Shown: positions 42,754 to 51,970, counted from the first letter of the stretch. The stretch is DNA of 64,000 nucleotides from Sulfurovum sp. (GCA_024637255.1 JAGXFO010000018.1:1-64000), one strand, 5' to 3'. Numbers and translations: made by a program. Notes: a model not told the origin generated them from the sequence alone.

Positions 42754-45620
42754 GTATATTAGAAAAATTAAATGCGATAAAAGACACGGTACCGCACTAT
42801 TGGCCTATAGGTGCTTTTATCCACCACAATCCACTAAAAGGTTTTGAAAATCTAAATTTTAAAGAAGCGCTCATCAAAGCACAAAGTACATTTGGTGGGA
42901 AAGTCTATATGGACCCGGACTATTATATTGCACTGTATAATGAAGGCAAAATAAAGTCTGTGCAACTAGAAAAAAACTTGCTCAGACCTTTAAAAGAAGC
43001 AAAACTTGAGAACCATGCAGAGCATGCTAAAACATTTATGCTCGAGATAAGTCCACTGTGGAATAGCTACAGAAGCTATGAAGACTTAAAAATAAATGAA
43101 ATAGATGAGGTACTGCATACTTACCTTGAAGAGAATTCTATCTATATGAATAATGAAGTATGGATAGAGTCACTTACAAGACATATGACACTTTACGAGA
43201 TACATGATGCCTTGTTTGGTACAAGTAAAAAGGAATTGATAGAAAAAGATGTGATTGAATACATTGCACGTTTTCTTGATCAACAGCAAACCACACTCAG
43301 CATGACTGATAGAGACCTTGGCATGTTCAATACCTTTAAGCTCTATGAAGATATTGACTATATAATTGATGTGGATGCTTATGTTCAAGAGGCTCTGGAA
43401 AAACTTAAAGTTCCTGATGTCGAAAAATACTTCTTAACACACATACTCAAACTGCACGGATGGGCAGGATACATCAAATACCGCTCAGAAGCAAAAGAGT
43501 ATTTTGCACAGCAAGAGCATCCTTCCACACTTATGGACTATATGGCTATCAGATTGCACTTTGAAGTAAAATATATGCAAAAAAAAGAGGTCAATGATTT
43601 TGATAAACTAAATACCTATATTCAAAACAACACTCCTTATGCCATATTAAAACTCTTACAGGCAAAAGGCAAGCTTACCGGTACCTATAATGATGCTATG
43701 GAGGAGCATAAGGACTATCAAGAGATTTTAGATGCCTATGTGAAAGATGAAATCAATTTAAATTCACTTCAAGTACAGCTTGCAAAAAAAGAATTACCTC
43801 TACTTGACATGACACTCATAGAGTTTTCTAACTTTGCCAATTTACTTAAAAAAGAAGAGGGGTTTATTTGGCTGAAATCTCTTGAAGATACCTATATTGC
43901 TCAGCATGTAGACGAATTTACTACGCCTCATACTTATAATGAGAAGCCTCTTTCATCCACTATATTCTGCTTGGATGTGAGATCAGAAGTCATACGCAGA
44001 AAAGTAGAAGAGTCTGGTCCGTACAATACTTATGGTGCAGGTGGATTTCTCGGAATTCCTATCTCTTTTGTCGAATTTGACAAAGCGCATACACTAGCCC
44101 TGGCTCCTGCAATCGTCAAGCCTCAAAATATTGTTTTTGAAATACCAGTGGAATCTCATGAAAATTATAATTCAAAAAAAGGTATAAACAAAACAACAAA
44201 AAAAGTCTTGAATGATCTTAAAAATAATCCCTACACTCCATATATTATGGTGGAAGCGATTGGATGGCTTTTTGGTATCAAACTTTTTGGAAAAACATTT
44301 TTTCCAGAAAAAACTCAAAAATTATTTTATGGGTTCAAGGCTAAAAAGCCTAAAACAACCTATACCCTGAATAAACTCACAAGTGATGAAATAGAAAAAT
44401 ATGTTAAAAGGCTTCATACCAACATTATTAATGAAGTTTTAACCACACAATTTGATACTGGACTAAACAGCGCAGAAATAGTCATCCTTTGGGAGTATCT
44501 TGTTTTTGATAAGGAATTATCAATTAAAATTTCTCCAGATATAATTAATAAACTAAAACAGGCTTATCATATCACAGGTGAAGATTATGAGGTTCAAAAA
44601 GAAAAACTTGCACAGGTAGGATTCACCATTGATGAGCAGCTCATGTACATAGAAAACCTACTAAAGATGCTGGGTCTCGTAAAAGACTTTCCTAAATTTA
44701 TAACTATCTCTGGACATGGGAGTATCTCTGACAATAATCCTTTTGAGTCTGCGTTAGATTGTGGTGCTTGCGGAGGCAACATTAGTTTGCCAAACGCAAG
44801 GGCAATTTGCATGATTGCCAACAAGCAGGAGATACGTGAAAAACTAAGAGAAAAAGGTATAGATATCCCTGAAGATACAAGATTCTTACCTGCCATGCAT
44901 ATCACAACCACAGACGAAATAATATTTTATGACACAGATATACTCAGTATCGAAGAATTGGAACTTTTTTCTAAAATGGAACAAGACTTTAAAAGGGCGT
45001 CACTGGCATCAAGGGAAGAAAGAGTCTTGGCCTTACCTAATGTAAATCATGAAAAAGATTTATTTATCAAAACAATGGACTGGTCTGACCCTAGACCAGA
45101 GTGGGGTCTTGCAGGCAACATGGGAGTATTTGCAGGGCCAAGAGACTCATGCAGACACATGGAACTCAATAACAGACTATTTTTACACTCTTACGACTCA
45201 ACCATAGACAATGAGAATGCAGATATACTCACGCGTATATTCAATGGACCTCTCGTTGTAGGAGAATGGATCAATTTGGAACACTATTTTTCTACGGTAG
45301 ATAACGCTATCTATGGTGCTGGCTCAAAGGTCTACCACAATGTTGTCGCTAAAATTGGTGTTTATAACGGTAACTACAGTGACTTAAAAATAGGTCTTCC
45401 TACGCAATCTGTTCTCCTTGAGGGAGAGGCGTATCATGAGCCTGTACGTCTACTCACTTACATGGAAGCGCCTCTGGATACCGTAGCAAAAGCTGTTGAA
45501 AACTCTATTGCAAAACCATTCATCTTAAATGAGTGGATAAGACCAATTATTATCGACAAAGCGGCTAAAAAAGTATACTCTTATGAGTTCGGAGAGTTTA
45601 TTGTCATTAAAGAGCTTTAG
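42750..45620 (+). CDS. dabA: DabA inorganic carbon transporter subunit (DUF2309)
   Basis: DabA is a cytoplasmic Zn protein related to beta-carbonic anhydrases that binds DabB and hydrates CO2 in one direction to accumulate bicarbonate. It has 956 residues. The metal-site residues known from Halothiobacillus DabA are recognisable: Cys407 and Asp409 in FCLDVRSEVIRR, His656 in SGHGS, and Cys671 in DCGACGGNI. Further family blocks are GAFIHHNPLKGFENL and GNMGVFAGPRDSCRHMELNNRLFLHSYD (two parts of one segment). The length is above the typical 750-850, mainly from insertions between 100 and 380. Confidence 0.93.
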   Translation: MSILEKLNAIKDTVPHYWPIGAFIHHNPLKGFENLNFKEALIKAQSTFGGKVYMDPDYYIALYNEGKIKSVQLEKNLLRPLKEAKLENHAEHAKTFMLEISPLWNSYRSYEDLKINEIDEVLHTYLEENSIYMNNEVWIESLTRHMTLYEIHDALFGTSKKELIEKDVIEYIARFLDQQQTTLSMTDRDLGMFNTFKLYEDIDYIIDVDAYVQEALEKLKVPDVEKYFLTHILKLHGWAGYIKYRSEAKEYFAQQEHPSTLMDYMAIRLHFEVKYMQKKEVNDFDKLNTYIQNNTPYAILKLLQAKGKLTGTYNDAMEEHKDYQEILDAYVKDEINLNSLQVQLAKKELPLLDMTLIEFSNFANLLKKEEGFIWLKSLEDTYIAQHVDEFTTPHTYNEKPLSSTIFCLDVRSEVIRRKVEESGPYNTYGAGGFLGIPISFVEFDKAHTLALAPAIVKPQNIVFEIPVESHENYNSKKGINKTTKKVLNDLKNNPYTPYIMVEAIGWLFGIKLFGKTFFPEKTQKLFYGFKAKKPKTTYTLNKLTSDEIEKYVKRLHTNIINEVLTTQFDTGLNSAEIVILWEYLVFDKELSIKISPDIINKLKQAYHITGEDYEVQKEKLAQVGFTIDEQLMYIENLLKMLGLVKDFPKFITISGHGSISDNNPFESALDCGACGGNISLPNARAICMIANKQEIREKLREKGIDIPEDTRFLPAMHITTTDEIIFYDTDILSIEELELFSKMEQDFKRASLASREERVLALPNVNHEKDLFIKTMDWSDPRPEWGLAGNMGVFAGPRDSCRHMELNNRLFLHSYDSTIDNENADILTRIFNGPLVVGEWINLEHYFSTVDNAIYGAGSKVYHNVVAKIGVYNGNYSDLKIGLPTQSVLLEGEAYHEPVRLLTYMEAPLDTVAKAVENSIAKPFILNEWIRPIIIDKAAKKVYSYEFGEFIVIKEL

Positions 45621-45725
45621 ATGGCTCATTAATGACACTTCTATTCTCACGCATTGCCTCTTCTCAATGAAACAAATAGAATAAAATGCCCTATAGCATG
45701 TAATAAAATAAAAAAGGAACAAAAA

Positions 45726-45959
45726 ATGTACAAAATCCATATTGAAAACGAATGCAGTTGTTTTAAAAAAAGCGCATTTGAAAATGATCAAATCTTTAAA
45801 AACAAGCCGGATGCACTCATGCAAGCAAAAATAATGGAGTGTCGAATGAATCAAGAGTTTTGTCACACGCATTATTTTGAGGCAGAAGACATGGGTAACG
45901 ATATCATAATTCGTAGTGTTGTACGGCCGGATGATGAAGATGATGAAGACTATATTTAA
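45726..45959 (+). CDS. Small Cys-containing protein, paralogue 1
   Basis: A protein of 77 residues: VENECSCFKK-like start (IENECSCFKKSAFEND), then CRMNQEFCHTHYFEAEDMG, and an acidic tail (RPDDEDDEDYI). AAAGGA lies 8 bases before the ATG. The next gene encodes a paralogue with the same pattern: x-E-C-x-C-F-K-(K/R)-S at the start and (E/D)FCxxHxF in the middle. The conserved CxCF and CxxH suggest metal binding. Function unknown; the position directly after dabA is notable. Confidence 0.7.
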   Translation: MYKIHIENECSCFKKSAFENDQIFKNKPDALMQAKIMECRMNQEFCHTHYFEAEDMGNDIIIRSVVRPDDEDDEDYI

Positions 45960-46047
45960 GCGTAAAAAGGTCAGTAAATATCTTTAATCTCTATTTAAGG
46001 TCTTAGTGCTATTATCCCTTGTAAATTTACTTATTAAAGGATACTAT

Positions 46048-46290
46048 ATGTTCACAGTACAAGTTGAAAAAGAGTGCGGCTGCTTCAAAAGAAGTGAGAT
46101 AGAAAAAGAAAAAACATTTGATAAAAGAGAAGATGCAATTTCTTATTCTAGAGCTATAGCAGAAATAATGAATGAAGACTTTTGTAAAAAACATCATTTT
46201 ACTGCAAGAGCAAGTGCTGGAGATGAATTCATGATTAGTGTTGGAGAAGGCTCAGGTGGCGGATGCTGCGGTGGGGGACACTGCGGATAA
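46048..46290 (+). CDS. Small Cys-rich protein, paralogue 2 with CCGGGHC tail
   Basis: An 80-residue paralogue of the preceding gene: VEKECGCFKRSEIEKEK, DFCKKHHFTARA, and a glycine/cysteine-rich tail GEGSGGGCCGGGHCG in place of the acidic one. AAAGGA precedes the ATG at 46048. The CC...HC tail looks like a metal-binding appendage of the type seen on metallochaperone and selenium/zinc-handling proteins. The protein is not recognised by name. A terminator follows at 46305. Confidence 0.7.
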   Translation: MFTVQVEKECGCFKRSEIEKEKTFDKREDAISYSRAIAEIMNEDFCKKHHFTARASAGDEFMISVGEGSGGGCCGGGHCG

Positions 46291-46304
46291 TCTTTTCTAT
46301 GCTC

Positions 46305-46341
46305 ACCAGGGAGGGAAATAGCTCCTCTTTGGTCATTTTTA
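46305..46341 (+). terminator. Intrinsic terminator at the end of the dab cluster
   Basis: ACCAGGGAGG pairs with CCTCTTTGGT (10 bp with two G-U pairs) and is followed by CATTTTTAA. It lies between the plus-strand small Cys-rich gene and the convergent COG0523 GTPase gene. Confidence 0.65.
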
Positions 46342-46385
46342 ACAATAAAAATATAGCTTCAACTATCTTATTCTACAAATAAAAC

Positions 46386-47360
46386 TTACCCTCTAAGCGT
46401 TGAGAATCTTGGAAGAGTTAAACTATCAAATTTTTCACACAAACGCTTCACATCACTATCTATATTATCCCCAATAAATATAAGTAATGACTTCCCGTTA
46501 TAATCTTCCAACTCTTCAAATGTGACATCACCAAATGCATAATTAACAAATATTGCATTTGGAACATCCTTGACTTTTATCACACCCTTAACTCTGTAAA
46601 TATTATCTGGAATATTCCCTAAAACTGCATCAATATCATTAAAATAAATATCTTCTTTGAGGTATGTTACCTTTTGAGTAAGTGAGTCTTTCATGGTATG
46701 ATCAAGATGCGTAAAGTCCTCAGCAAACTTTAGTACTTCTTCTATCTTATATATGCCCTCAAACACCTCTTTATTCACCAAGCCTTGCCTTGCCCTGTGT
46801 ATAACGTAATTACTGAAAATTGCCTTTCCAGTCATTGTATTTTTGATATTATATTTTTCTTTAATTTCTCTGATAGCCTGTTCAACTTCAATAGCTTCAT
46901 TATCACTTACCAAGTCTGTTTTATTTAGTACAATGATATTAGATCCACCAAGTTGATACTTAGCGGTAGAATTATCTTTATAAGAAGAAAAGTTTTTTGC
47001 ATCCACAACACAAACGATGCCATCTACTGAAATACCCAGGTTTTGCAGTGACAGGAAAATAGGAAAAGGTTCAGATGCCCCTGAAGTCTCTATAAATATA
47101 ATCTCTGGATTATAATTCTTTACTATCTCGGACACGCCGCTCTCAAACTCTTCAGAGAGTTGACAGCATATGCATCCTTCAGAAATTTCAAGTACTTCGC
47201 TGTATACATTTGTAAGTACCTTGCTGTCAACGCCAATGTCACCAAACTCATTGACCACAATAGCAATTTTTTTATCAGGAAAATATTGTTTAACACTATT
47301 TGTAAGCATTGTTGTCTTGCCTACACCTAAAAACCCTGTGATTATAAAAGAGGAGATCAT
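46386..47360 (-). CDS. COG0523 (CobW/P47K) family GTPase, putative metallochaperone
   Basis: A G3E-class GTPase of 324 residues. P-loop GFLGVGKTTML (9-19), the hallmark metal-binding CxCC in SEGCICCQL, Walker B IFIETSGASEP, and NKTDL for guanine recognition (VLNKTDLV) are all present. A CobW C-terminal domain follows from about 215. Members deliver Zn, Co or Ni to client enzymes. The gene is convergent with the dab cluster, whose DabA is a Zn enzyme, so a role in metallating DabA is an attractive inference. No Zur-box could be identified by eye. Confidence 0.85.
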   Translation of the reverse strand: MISSFIITGFLGVGKTTMLTNSVKQYFPDKKIAIVVNEFGDIGVDSKVLTNVYSEVLEISEGCICCQLSEEFESGVSEIVKNYNPEIIFIETSGASEPFPIFLSLQNLGISVDGIVCVVDAKNFSSYKDNSTAKYQLGGSNIIVLNKTDLVSDNEAIEVEQAIREIKEKYNIKNTMTGKAIFSNYVIHRARQGLVNKEVFEGIYKIEEVLKFAEDFTHLDHTMKDSLTQKVTYLKEDIYFNDIDAVLGNIPDNIYRVKGVIKVKDVPNAIFVNYAFGDVTFEELEDYNGKSLLIFIGDNIDSDVKRLCEKFDSLTLPRFSTLRG

Positions 47361-47395
47361 GCTTGTGCCTTAAAAATGATGTGTAAAATGAAGAT

Positions 47396-47437
47396 AAGTA
47401 CTACAAAAACACAATTCTGTATATTTTTGTAGTACTT
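47396..47437 (-). terminator. Second hairpin after the oxidoreductase cluster
   Basis: AAGTACTACAAAAA pairs with TTTTTGTAGTACTT around a short loop; read on the minus strand it contains its own T-run. Together with the hairpin at 47444-47470 it forms a tandem terminator between the oxidoreductase cluster and the GTPase gene. Confidence 0.65.
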
Positions 47438-47443
47438 ATGGGG

Positions 47444-47470
47444 AATGTCTGTGCACAAAGCACAGACATT
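47444..47470 (-). terminator. First hairpin after the oxidoreductase cluster
   Basis: AATGTCTGTGC and GCACAGACATT form a perfect 11-bp stem with a 5-base loop, starting 6 bases beyond the last oxidoreductase stop. Confidence 0.65.
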
Positions 47471-47475
47471 GATAA

Positions 47476-48177
47476 CTATTTAACTACTGGATCTAGAAGA
47501 GGTTCTAGTCCTACTTCTTTAGCCCATTCAGCTGTTAAATCATAAGCAGCAGATGCAGTTGCAAGGTTACTATTAATTAAGTCAAGTTTTTTCTTAAACT
47601 TTTTTTCAATAACTGAGTCAAGTGATGCAGTACCACCCGAAGCAACATATTTCTTAAGGAATCTATCTTTGATCCCCTCTTCAATAGCGCCCTTACCTAC
47701 TGTGCCTAATGCACCAAATAATGCACCCAACATAGCCATATTAGTTGCAAGTTCAGTTCCTGCAATTTCTACAGCAAATTTAGTAAAGTCTCTTGTTAGT
47801 ATTTTTACATTCTTTGATTCTAGGAATTTTCTATCAGAATCAGTTACAAGTTCGTGATCGCTGTTAATAATTACTAGACCATTTTCCTTAACACCTGAGT
47901 AAAAAGGCATAGTATAGGATTTACCCATAGTGATAACCTGTGGATGATATACCATAATAATATCAGGATATATAACTTCCCCTCTATCAAAGATAGGTAC
48001 AGTTCCTATTCTTGCATAACTTTCAGAAGGTGCCATTCTTTTTTCAGCACCAAAAAATGGATTTGAAACAGCGTAATATCCTTCAGTATCTGCAGCTGTT
48101 GCAGCAATATGTGCTGCAGTAACAGCACCTTGGCCGCCTAGAGCGGGCATTCTAATTTTTATTGAATCTTTTGACAT
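47476..48177 (-). CDS. 2-oxoacid:ferredoxin oxidoreductase gamma subunit, copy 1 (PorG/ForG-like)
   Basis: The gamma domain of a thiamine-pyrophosphate 2-oxoacid:ferredoxin oxidoreductase, 233 residues. KIRMPALGGQGAVTAAHI is the characteristic glycine-rich start, followed by NPFFGAEKRMAPSESYARI and GTELATNMAMLGALFGALG. This subunit helps bind the CoA side of the reaction. The start overlaps the stop of the beta gene by one base. It is the last gene of the nine-gene run. Its paralogue at 51269-51970 is clearly similar (same blocks), which shows an ancient duplication of the whole gene set. Confidence 0.9.
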   Translation of the reverse strand: MSKDSIKIRMPALGGQGAVTAAHIAATAADTEGYYAVSNPFFGAEKRMAPSESYARIGTVPIFDRGEVIYPDIIMVYHPQVITMGKSYTMPFYSGVKENGLVIINSDHELVTDSDRKFLESKNVKILTRDFTKFAVEIAGTELATNMAMLGALFGALGTVGKGAIEEGIKDRFLKKYVASGGTASLDSVIEKKFKKKLDLINSNLATASAAYDLTAEWAKEVGLEPLLDPVVK

Positions 48178-49037
48178 TAAAGAATTCCCTCCTTTTTACA
48201 GTTTTTCAAATACTCTTCCGCTTCAGGAGAAACATATTTGAATGAGACAAATCTATCTTTATCTTGCTCTTTCATTTCCCATAGACCTTCATTGGCATCC
48301 AAACCAATTTCAAGAATACAAGGGGTGTAAAGGTGAATATATGTTGGTCCAAGTTCTCTTGCAATCAGTACAGCTTCTCTAAGTACTTTTGCTACGGATT
48401 TAGGAGCTGATGCAGTAAGCTTTACAGAGTATTGTACTCCTGAAGTTACAGCTAGTTCCCACATAGGTACTTTATCAAATACTTTACCTTTTGGAGCCAT
48501 CTTAAAGACTTGACCTTTTGGAGTTGAACCACTTTCTTGTCCACCAGTGTTTGCATATACTTCATTGTCAAAACAAATTGTAGTGATTTTTTCTTGTCTA
48601 AAGAATGACTGCAAAGTATAGTCTAGTCCAATATCAATTGTAGCTCCATCACCAGCAAGAACAACAACATCTTTAGTTTTATTAGGAAATCTCCAGTCTA
48701 AAACTCTTTTGATACCTGATGCAACTGCATTTTGGTTACCAAAAAGTGAATGCACGGTATGCAGTGCAATATGTGGGAACATTAAAGAAGTACATCCTGT
48801 AGAGTTAACAATGATAGTCTCTTCCGGTGTAGGAAGTGCTGCCAAGATATATCTAAGTGCTGCTGCCTCAGGACAACCTGCACACAAAGAGTGCTCTTCT
48901 AGTATCTCTTTTTTATCTGTAAGGTCATTAATACCACGCTTTTCGCCACCCCATGTTGCATTATCTTCAAGATCAAGGATCTCTTTAGGCATGATGGCTC
49001 TAAACTCTGGATTAATTTTGTAAATATCTACTGACAT
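48177..49037 (-). CDS. 2-oxoacid:ferredoxin oxidoreductase beta subunit, copy 1 (PorB/ForB-like)
   Basis: The TPP-binding beta chain of 286 residues. It holds a proximal cluster Cys pair in HSLCAGCPEAAALR, a further Cys in NSTGCTSLMF, the TPP motif VVLAGDGATIDIGLDY ending in FDNEVYANTGGQESGSTPKG, and a C-terminal Cys in LYTPCILEIG for the fourth cluster ligand. In the reductive TCA cycle this enzyme carboxylates acetyl-CoA to pyruvate or succinyl-CoA to 2-oxoglutarate. Substrate choice cannot be read by eye. One base separates it from the alpha gene. Confidence 0.9.
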   Translation of the reverse strand: MSVDIYKINPEFRAIMPKEILDLEDNATWGGEKRGINDLTDKKEILEEHSLCAGCPEAAALRYILAALPTPEETIIVNSTGCTSLMFPHIALHTVHSLFGNQNAVASGIKRVLDWRFPNKTKDVVVLAGDGATIDIGLDYTLQSFFRQEKITTICFDNEVYANTGGQESGSTPKGQVFKMAPKGKVFDKVPMWELAVTSGVQYSVKLTASAPKSVAKVLREAVLIARELGPTYIHLYTPCILEIGLDANEGLWEMKEQDKDRFVSFKYVSPEAEEYLKNCKKEGIL

Positions 49038-49038
49038 A

Positions 49039-50241
49039 TTATGCCCCTTTCTCTACATTAACGTTTTCTAAAACCTCTTTAAGTATAGCCTCAACTGGCA
49101 TACTCATACCACCGGCAACTCTAGGTCTACCAATAATTTTAGCTTCAGATTTTCCATAAAGTGCTTGTGTTACTTCTTTGTCTAACCAACCGACCACGTT
49201 AAATTCAGGTACAAATATATGCTTAGCACTTTTTGTAGCCTCAAGCAATTCAGCGTATGGGAATGGTCTAATAGTTCTTAACTTAACTACTTTTGATTTA
49301 ATGCCCATTTTAGTAAGCTCTCTATTGGCTTCTTTTGCCTGATGAGAGGCAGTTCCACAAGCTACAAATACAATTTCTGCGTCCATATCACCAGTTACAT
49401 GCACTAATCCTTCTAGGAAGTGTTTTGCATAAGGTCTAGATCTATCTACTGCAGATCTAACTTCCCACTGCCAACTTGCGTGTGTTGCATAAGAGATATA
49501 GTTAGATTTCATAACAAATGGATCTCTTAAAAATCTACCTGGAGGCATCTCTGAATCTATTGGAGGCAGTGGTGCTCTGTATGGATCATAAGGCAATAAT
49601 GCAATATCATCTGCTGGAAGCATAACCGATTCTCTTGTGTGAGACACGAAAAAACCATCAACCACTGTAACAATCGGTACATGAACATCTGGCATTTCTG
49701 CCACTGTAAATGCTGCTATAGTCATGTCAAAAAGCTCTTGAACATTTTCTGCATACCAGATCATACAACCCGTCTCAAGCATAAATGATACTTCCAGGTT
49801 ATCTGGCTGAATTGTTAGTGGTGAGTTAATACCCCTTGCCATCAAAATGAGTTGACATGGTATTCTTGTACCTGACCACATTGGAAAGTTTTCCATTGCT
49901 CTAAGTGTACCAGGTCCTGAAGTAGTAGTAACTACTCTTGCACCTGCCATCGCACAACCTGCAACTTCAGACATAACTCCAAATTCATTTTCTCCTCTAA
50001 AATATGTACCAACATACCCCTCTGCCCAAAGTTCACCAATAAGGTGAGCCGCTTCCGACTGAGGTGTAATAGGATAAGATACTGAAGCATCTACCGTACA
50101 TCTTTTTATTGCCTCTTTAACTACTTCTGAACCTGTCATGAAGTGCTTTGTTCTAGGTGCTTCAAAAAGCATATAGTCAGTCGAAACCATCGTTTGACCC
50201 GACCAGTTCTTGTCGCCCTTTATATTGTTGTTTACAGTCAT
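49039..50241 (-). CDS. 2-oxoacid:ferredoxin oxidoreductase alpha subunit, copy 1 (PorA/ForA-like)
   Basis: The alpha chain of 400 residues binds the pyrimidine face of TPP and the oxoacid. MTGSEVVKEAIKRC and VSYPITPQSEAAHLIGELW are family landmarks, followed by TTTSGPGTLRAMENFPMW, VNSPLTIQPDNLE-like (INSPLTIQPDN) and the transketolase C-terminal part KVVKLRTIRPFPYAELLEA. It is the second gene of the first E-A-B-G set in transcription order after the E-like subunit. Compared with copy 2 the sequences agree in all blocks but differ throughout, pointing to different substrates. Confidence 0.9.
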   Translation of the reverse strand: MTVNNNIKGDKNWSGQTMVSTDYMLFEAPRTKHFMTGSEVVKEAIKRCTVDASVSYPITPQSEAAHLIGELWAEGYVGTYFRGENEFGVMSEVAGCAMAGARVVTTTSGPGTLRAMENFPMWSGTRIPCQLILMARGINSPLTIQPDNLEVSFMLETGCMIWYAENVQELFDMTIAAFTVAEMPDVHVPIVTVVDGFFVSHTRESVMLPADDIALLPYDPYRAPLPPIDSEMPPGRFLRDPFVMKSNYISYATHASWQWEVRSAVDRSRPYAKHFLEGLVHVTGDMDAEIVFVACGTASHQAKEANRELTKMGIKSKVVKLRTIRPFPYAELLEATKSAKHIFVPEFNVVGWLDKEVTQALYGKSEAKIIGRPRVAGGMSMPVEAILKEVLENVNVEKGA

Positions 50242-50256
50242 AGTAATTCCTTAGCT

Positions 50257-50826
50257 CTATTTTGAAAGTTCTTGCTTAACTTCTTTAGCAATTTCAATAA
50301 ATCTCTTTAAGTCTTCTGAATGCTGGTCCCTAATGGTAGCCATAGCATCTTCATGTCCAGAAAGTCCACACATAGCAACTGTATAACAATCTGTTTCAGC
50401 TCTAACGATTTTTAACGCGACATTTGCATAATGACAGTGAACACCAATAAATATACATGCTTTGATATTATTATGCCATATTGTCAAGTTTGGATGGTTA
50501 GGGTTGATTTCAACTTCTGGATCAATTTTAGGATATTTTGGTCTATAATCATACATAGGTATCATTTTAGCATTCAAAACTTCTGACATCTCTTTGATAA
50601 GTGTTGCTTTTTTCTTTGCTTCATCATTCCATGCGTACAATACTTGTGGTCCTGGGAAGATTGTAGCATTCTCACTTGTTAACATAACTCTAGCAATTTC
50701 TCTCATTGCTACTTCTTCATCAACTATATCAGTTAATAACAGTGCTTTTCCTTCAGGTGGTGTAAGTATACCATCGTAGGTAGCAACTGGATATGGTGAA
50801 TAGTCAGCTGGGCCTAAATTAGCCAT
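50257..50826 (-). CDS. PorE/ForE-like small subunit, copy 1
   Basis: A 189-residue protein of the family often annotated as carbon monoxide dehydrogenase beta subunit-like. In Hydrogenobacter it corresponds to the fifth (E) subunit of the five-subunit pyruvate and 2-oxoglutarate:ferredoxin oxidoreductases. Notable blocks: PEGKALLLTDIVDEEVAMREIARVML (helical), MYDYRPKYPKIDPEVEINPNHPN and CIFIGVHCHYANVALKIVRAETDCYTVAMCGLSGHEDAM with several cysteines and histidines. Its paralogue at 54041-54754 has the same core plus a longer C-terminus. Catalytic role is not known. Confidence 0.82.
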   Translation of the reverse strand: MANLGPADYSPYPVATYDGILTPPEGKALLLTDIVDEEVAMREIARVMLTSENATIFPGPQVLYAWNDEAKKKATLIKEMSEVLNAKMIPMYDYRPKYPKIDPEVEINPNHPNLTIWHNNIKACIFIGVHCHYANVALKIVRAETDCYTVAMCGLSGHEDAMATIRDQHSEDLKRFIEIAKEVKQELSK

Positions 50827-51010
50827 TATTTTCTCCTAAATTTTACCTTGTGTACTGTTATGCCATGTGTATAAAACTTGCCATTCTCAATATTCATTAA
50901 GATATGAAAGTAAATCTTATTTACATGCCACAATACTATATCCCTCTGTTTGAAAAACAAAGGGGGGTGATTAAATTCCTATGCGGGGAAGTGATTCCCT
51001 AAATAAGAGT

Positions 51011-51256
51011 TTACGCTTCTTCTGTAGTAACCATTACCATTTCAATACAATCTCTGCTAAGAAGATCGGAACATACATAGACACAAATTGCACATCCCTT
51101 ACATCTATCTTCATCAACCCATGAAGTGCCGTTTGCATTACCATGTTTTGGATCTTTATCATACATTAATGTGTTTGCCTCTGGGCAGTAAAGTGTGCAC
51201 ATGTTACATTTGTGTGTTGAACACATTTCTGAGTTTACTTTTGCTACGTAGTACAT
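51011..51256 (-). CDS. Two-[4Fe-4S] ferredoxin-like delta subunit (PorD/ForD-like), single copy
   Basis: An 81-residue iron-sulfur protein with two cluster motifs: C12-x4-C17-x2-C20-x3-C24-P and, near residues 52-62, CKGCAICVYVC. This is the electron-transfer delta subunit of four- and five-subunit 2-oxoacid:ferredoxin oxidoreductases. It lies between the two gene sets, 12 bases after copy-2 gamma, and is the only such gene here. A 184-base gap separates it from the copy-1 E gene downstream. It may serve both enzymes. Confidence 0.88.
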   Translation of the reverse strand: MYYVAKVNSEMCSTHKCNMCTLYCPEANTLMYDKDPKHGNANGTSWVDEDRCKGCAICVYVCSDLLSRDCIEMVMVTTEEA

Positions 51257-51268
51257 TATTTTTCCTTT

Positions 51269-51970
51269 TTATGCGTGTAATTTGATGATAAGTTCATCAG
51301 TATTTAAATCAATAGATTCTGCCAGTTTAAAAGTCTCATTAATAACAGCCATGTTTTTCTCAAGTAGTTCTTCTTTTTTCTTAAACTTTTTCTCTATTGC
51401 AGAGTCCAGTGAAGCAGTACCACCTGAGGCGACAAATGAATTACCCAAGAATCTTTCTCTTACGGCTTTTTCAATATTCTCTTTATTAACAAGTCCTGTT
51501 ATTCCAAGAACCATGCCCATCATAGCCATATTTGTTGCAAGCTCAGTACCAGCAATTTTAATTGCTAGATCTGTAGCATCAAATTGGACTACTTTGGCAT
51601 TAAGACGGTTAAGTACTATCTTATCTTCTGCATCAAGTACATCTACATCACTATTGATGATAACAAGACTGTTTGGCTTCAAGCCCATATAAAAAGGCAT
51701 TGTATATGATTTACCATGAGTAATAACTTGTGAATGGTAAATCAAAATAATATCAGGATAAACAACTTCACCTACTTCATAGATAGGCTCAGAAGATGCT
51801 CTAACATAAGCCTCAACTGGAGCCATTCTTTTTTCAGAACCAAAAAATGGTACCAAAGAAGCAAACTTACCGGCATTATCCATTGCAGATCCAAGAATGT
51901 GAGCAGAGGTAACAACACCTTGTCCACCAAGCCCAGATATTCTCATGTTGTATCTTTTTCTAGCTTCCAT
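51269..51970 (-). CDS. 2-oxoacid:ferredoxin oxidoreductase gamma subunit, copy 2
   Basis: A 233-residue gamma chain, the same length as copy 1. NMRISGLGGQGVVTSAHILG is the glycine-rich start, then SLVPFFGSEKRMAPVEAYVRA and GTELATNMAMMGMVLGITGL. It overlaps the beta gene by one base. Copy 1 and copy 2 share the region FVASGGTASLDSAIEKKFKKK near the C-terminus almost exactly, so the pair derives from duplication or the two sets have exchanged sequence. Confidence 0.9.
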   Translation of the reverse strand: MEARKRYNMRISGLGGQGVVTSAHILGSAMDNAGKFASLVPFFGSEKRMAPVEAYVRASSEPIYEVGEVVYPDIILIYHSQVITHGKSYTMPFYMGLKPNSLVIINSDVDVLDAEDKIVLNRLNAKVVQFDATDLAIKIAGTELATNMAMMGMVLGITGLVNKENIEKAVRERFLGNSFVASGGTASLDSAIEKKFKKKEELLEKNMAVINETFKLAESIDLNTDELIIKLHA

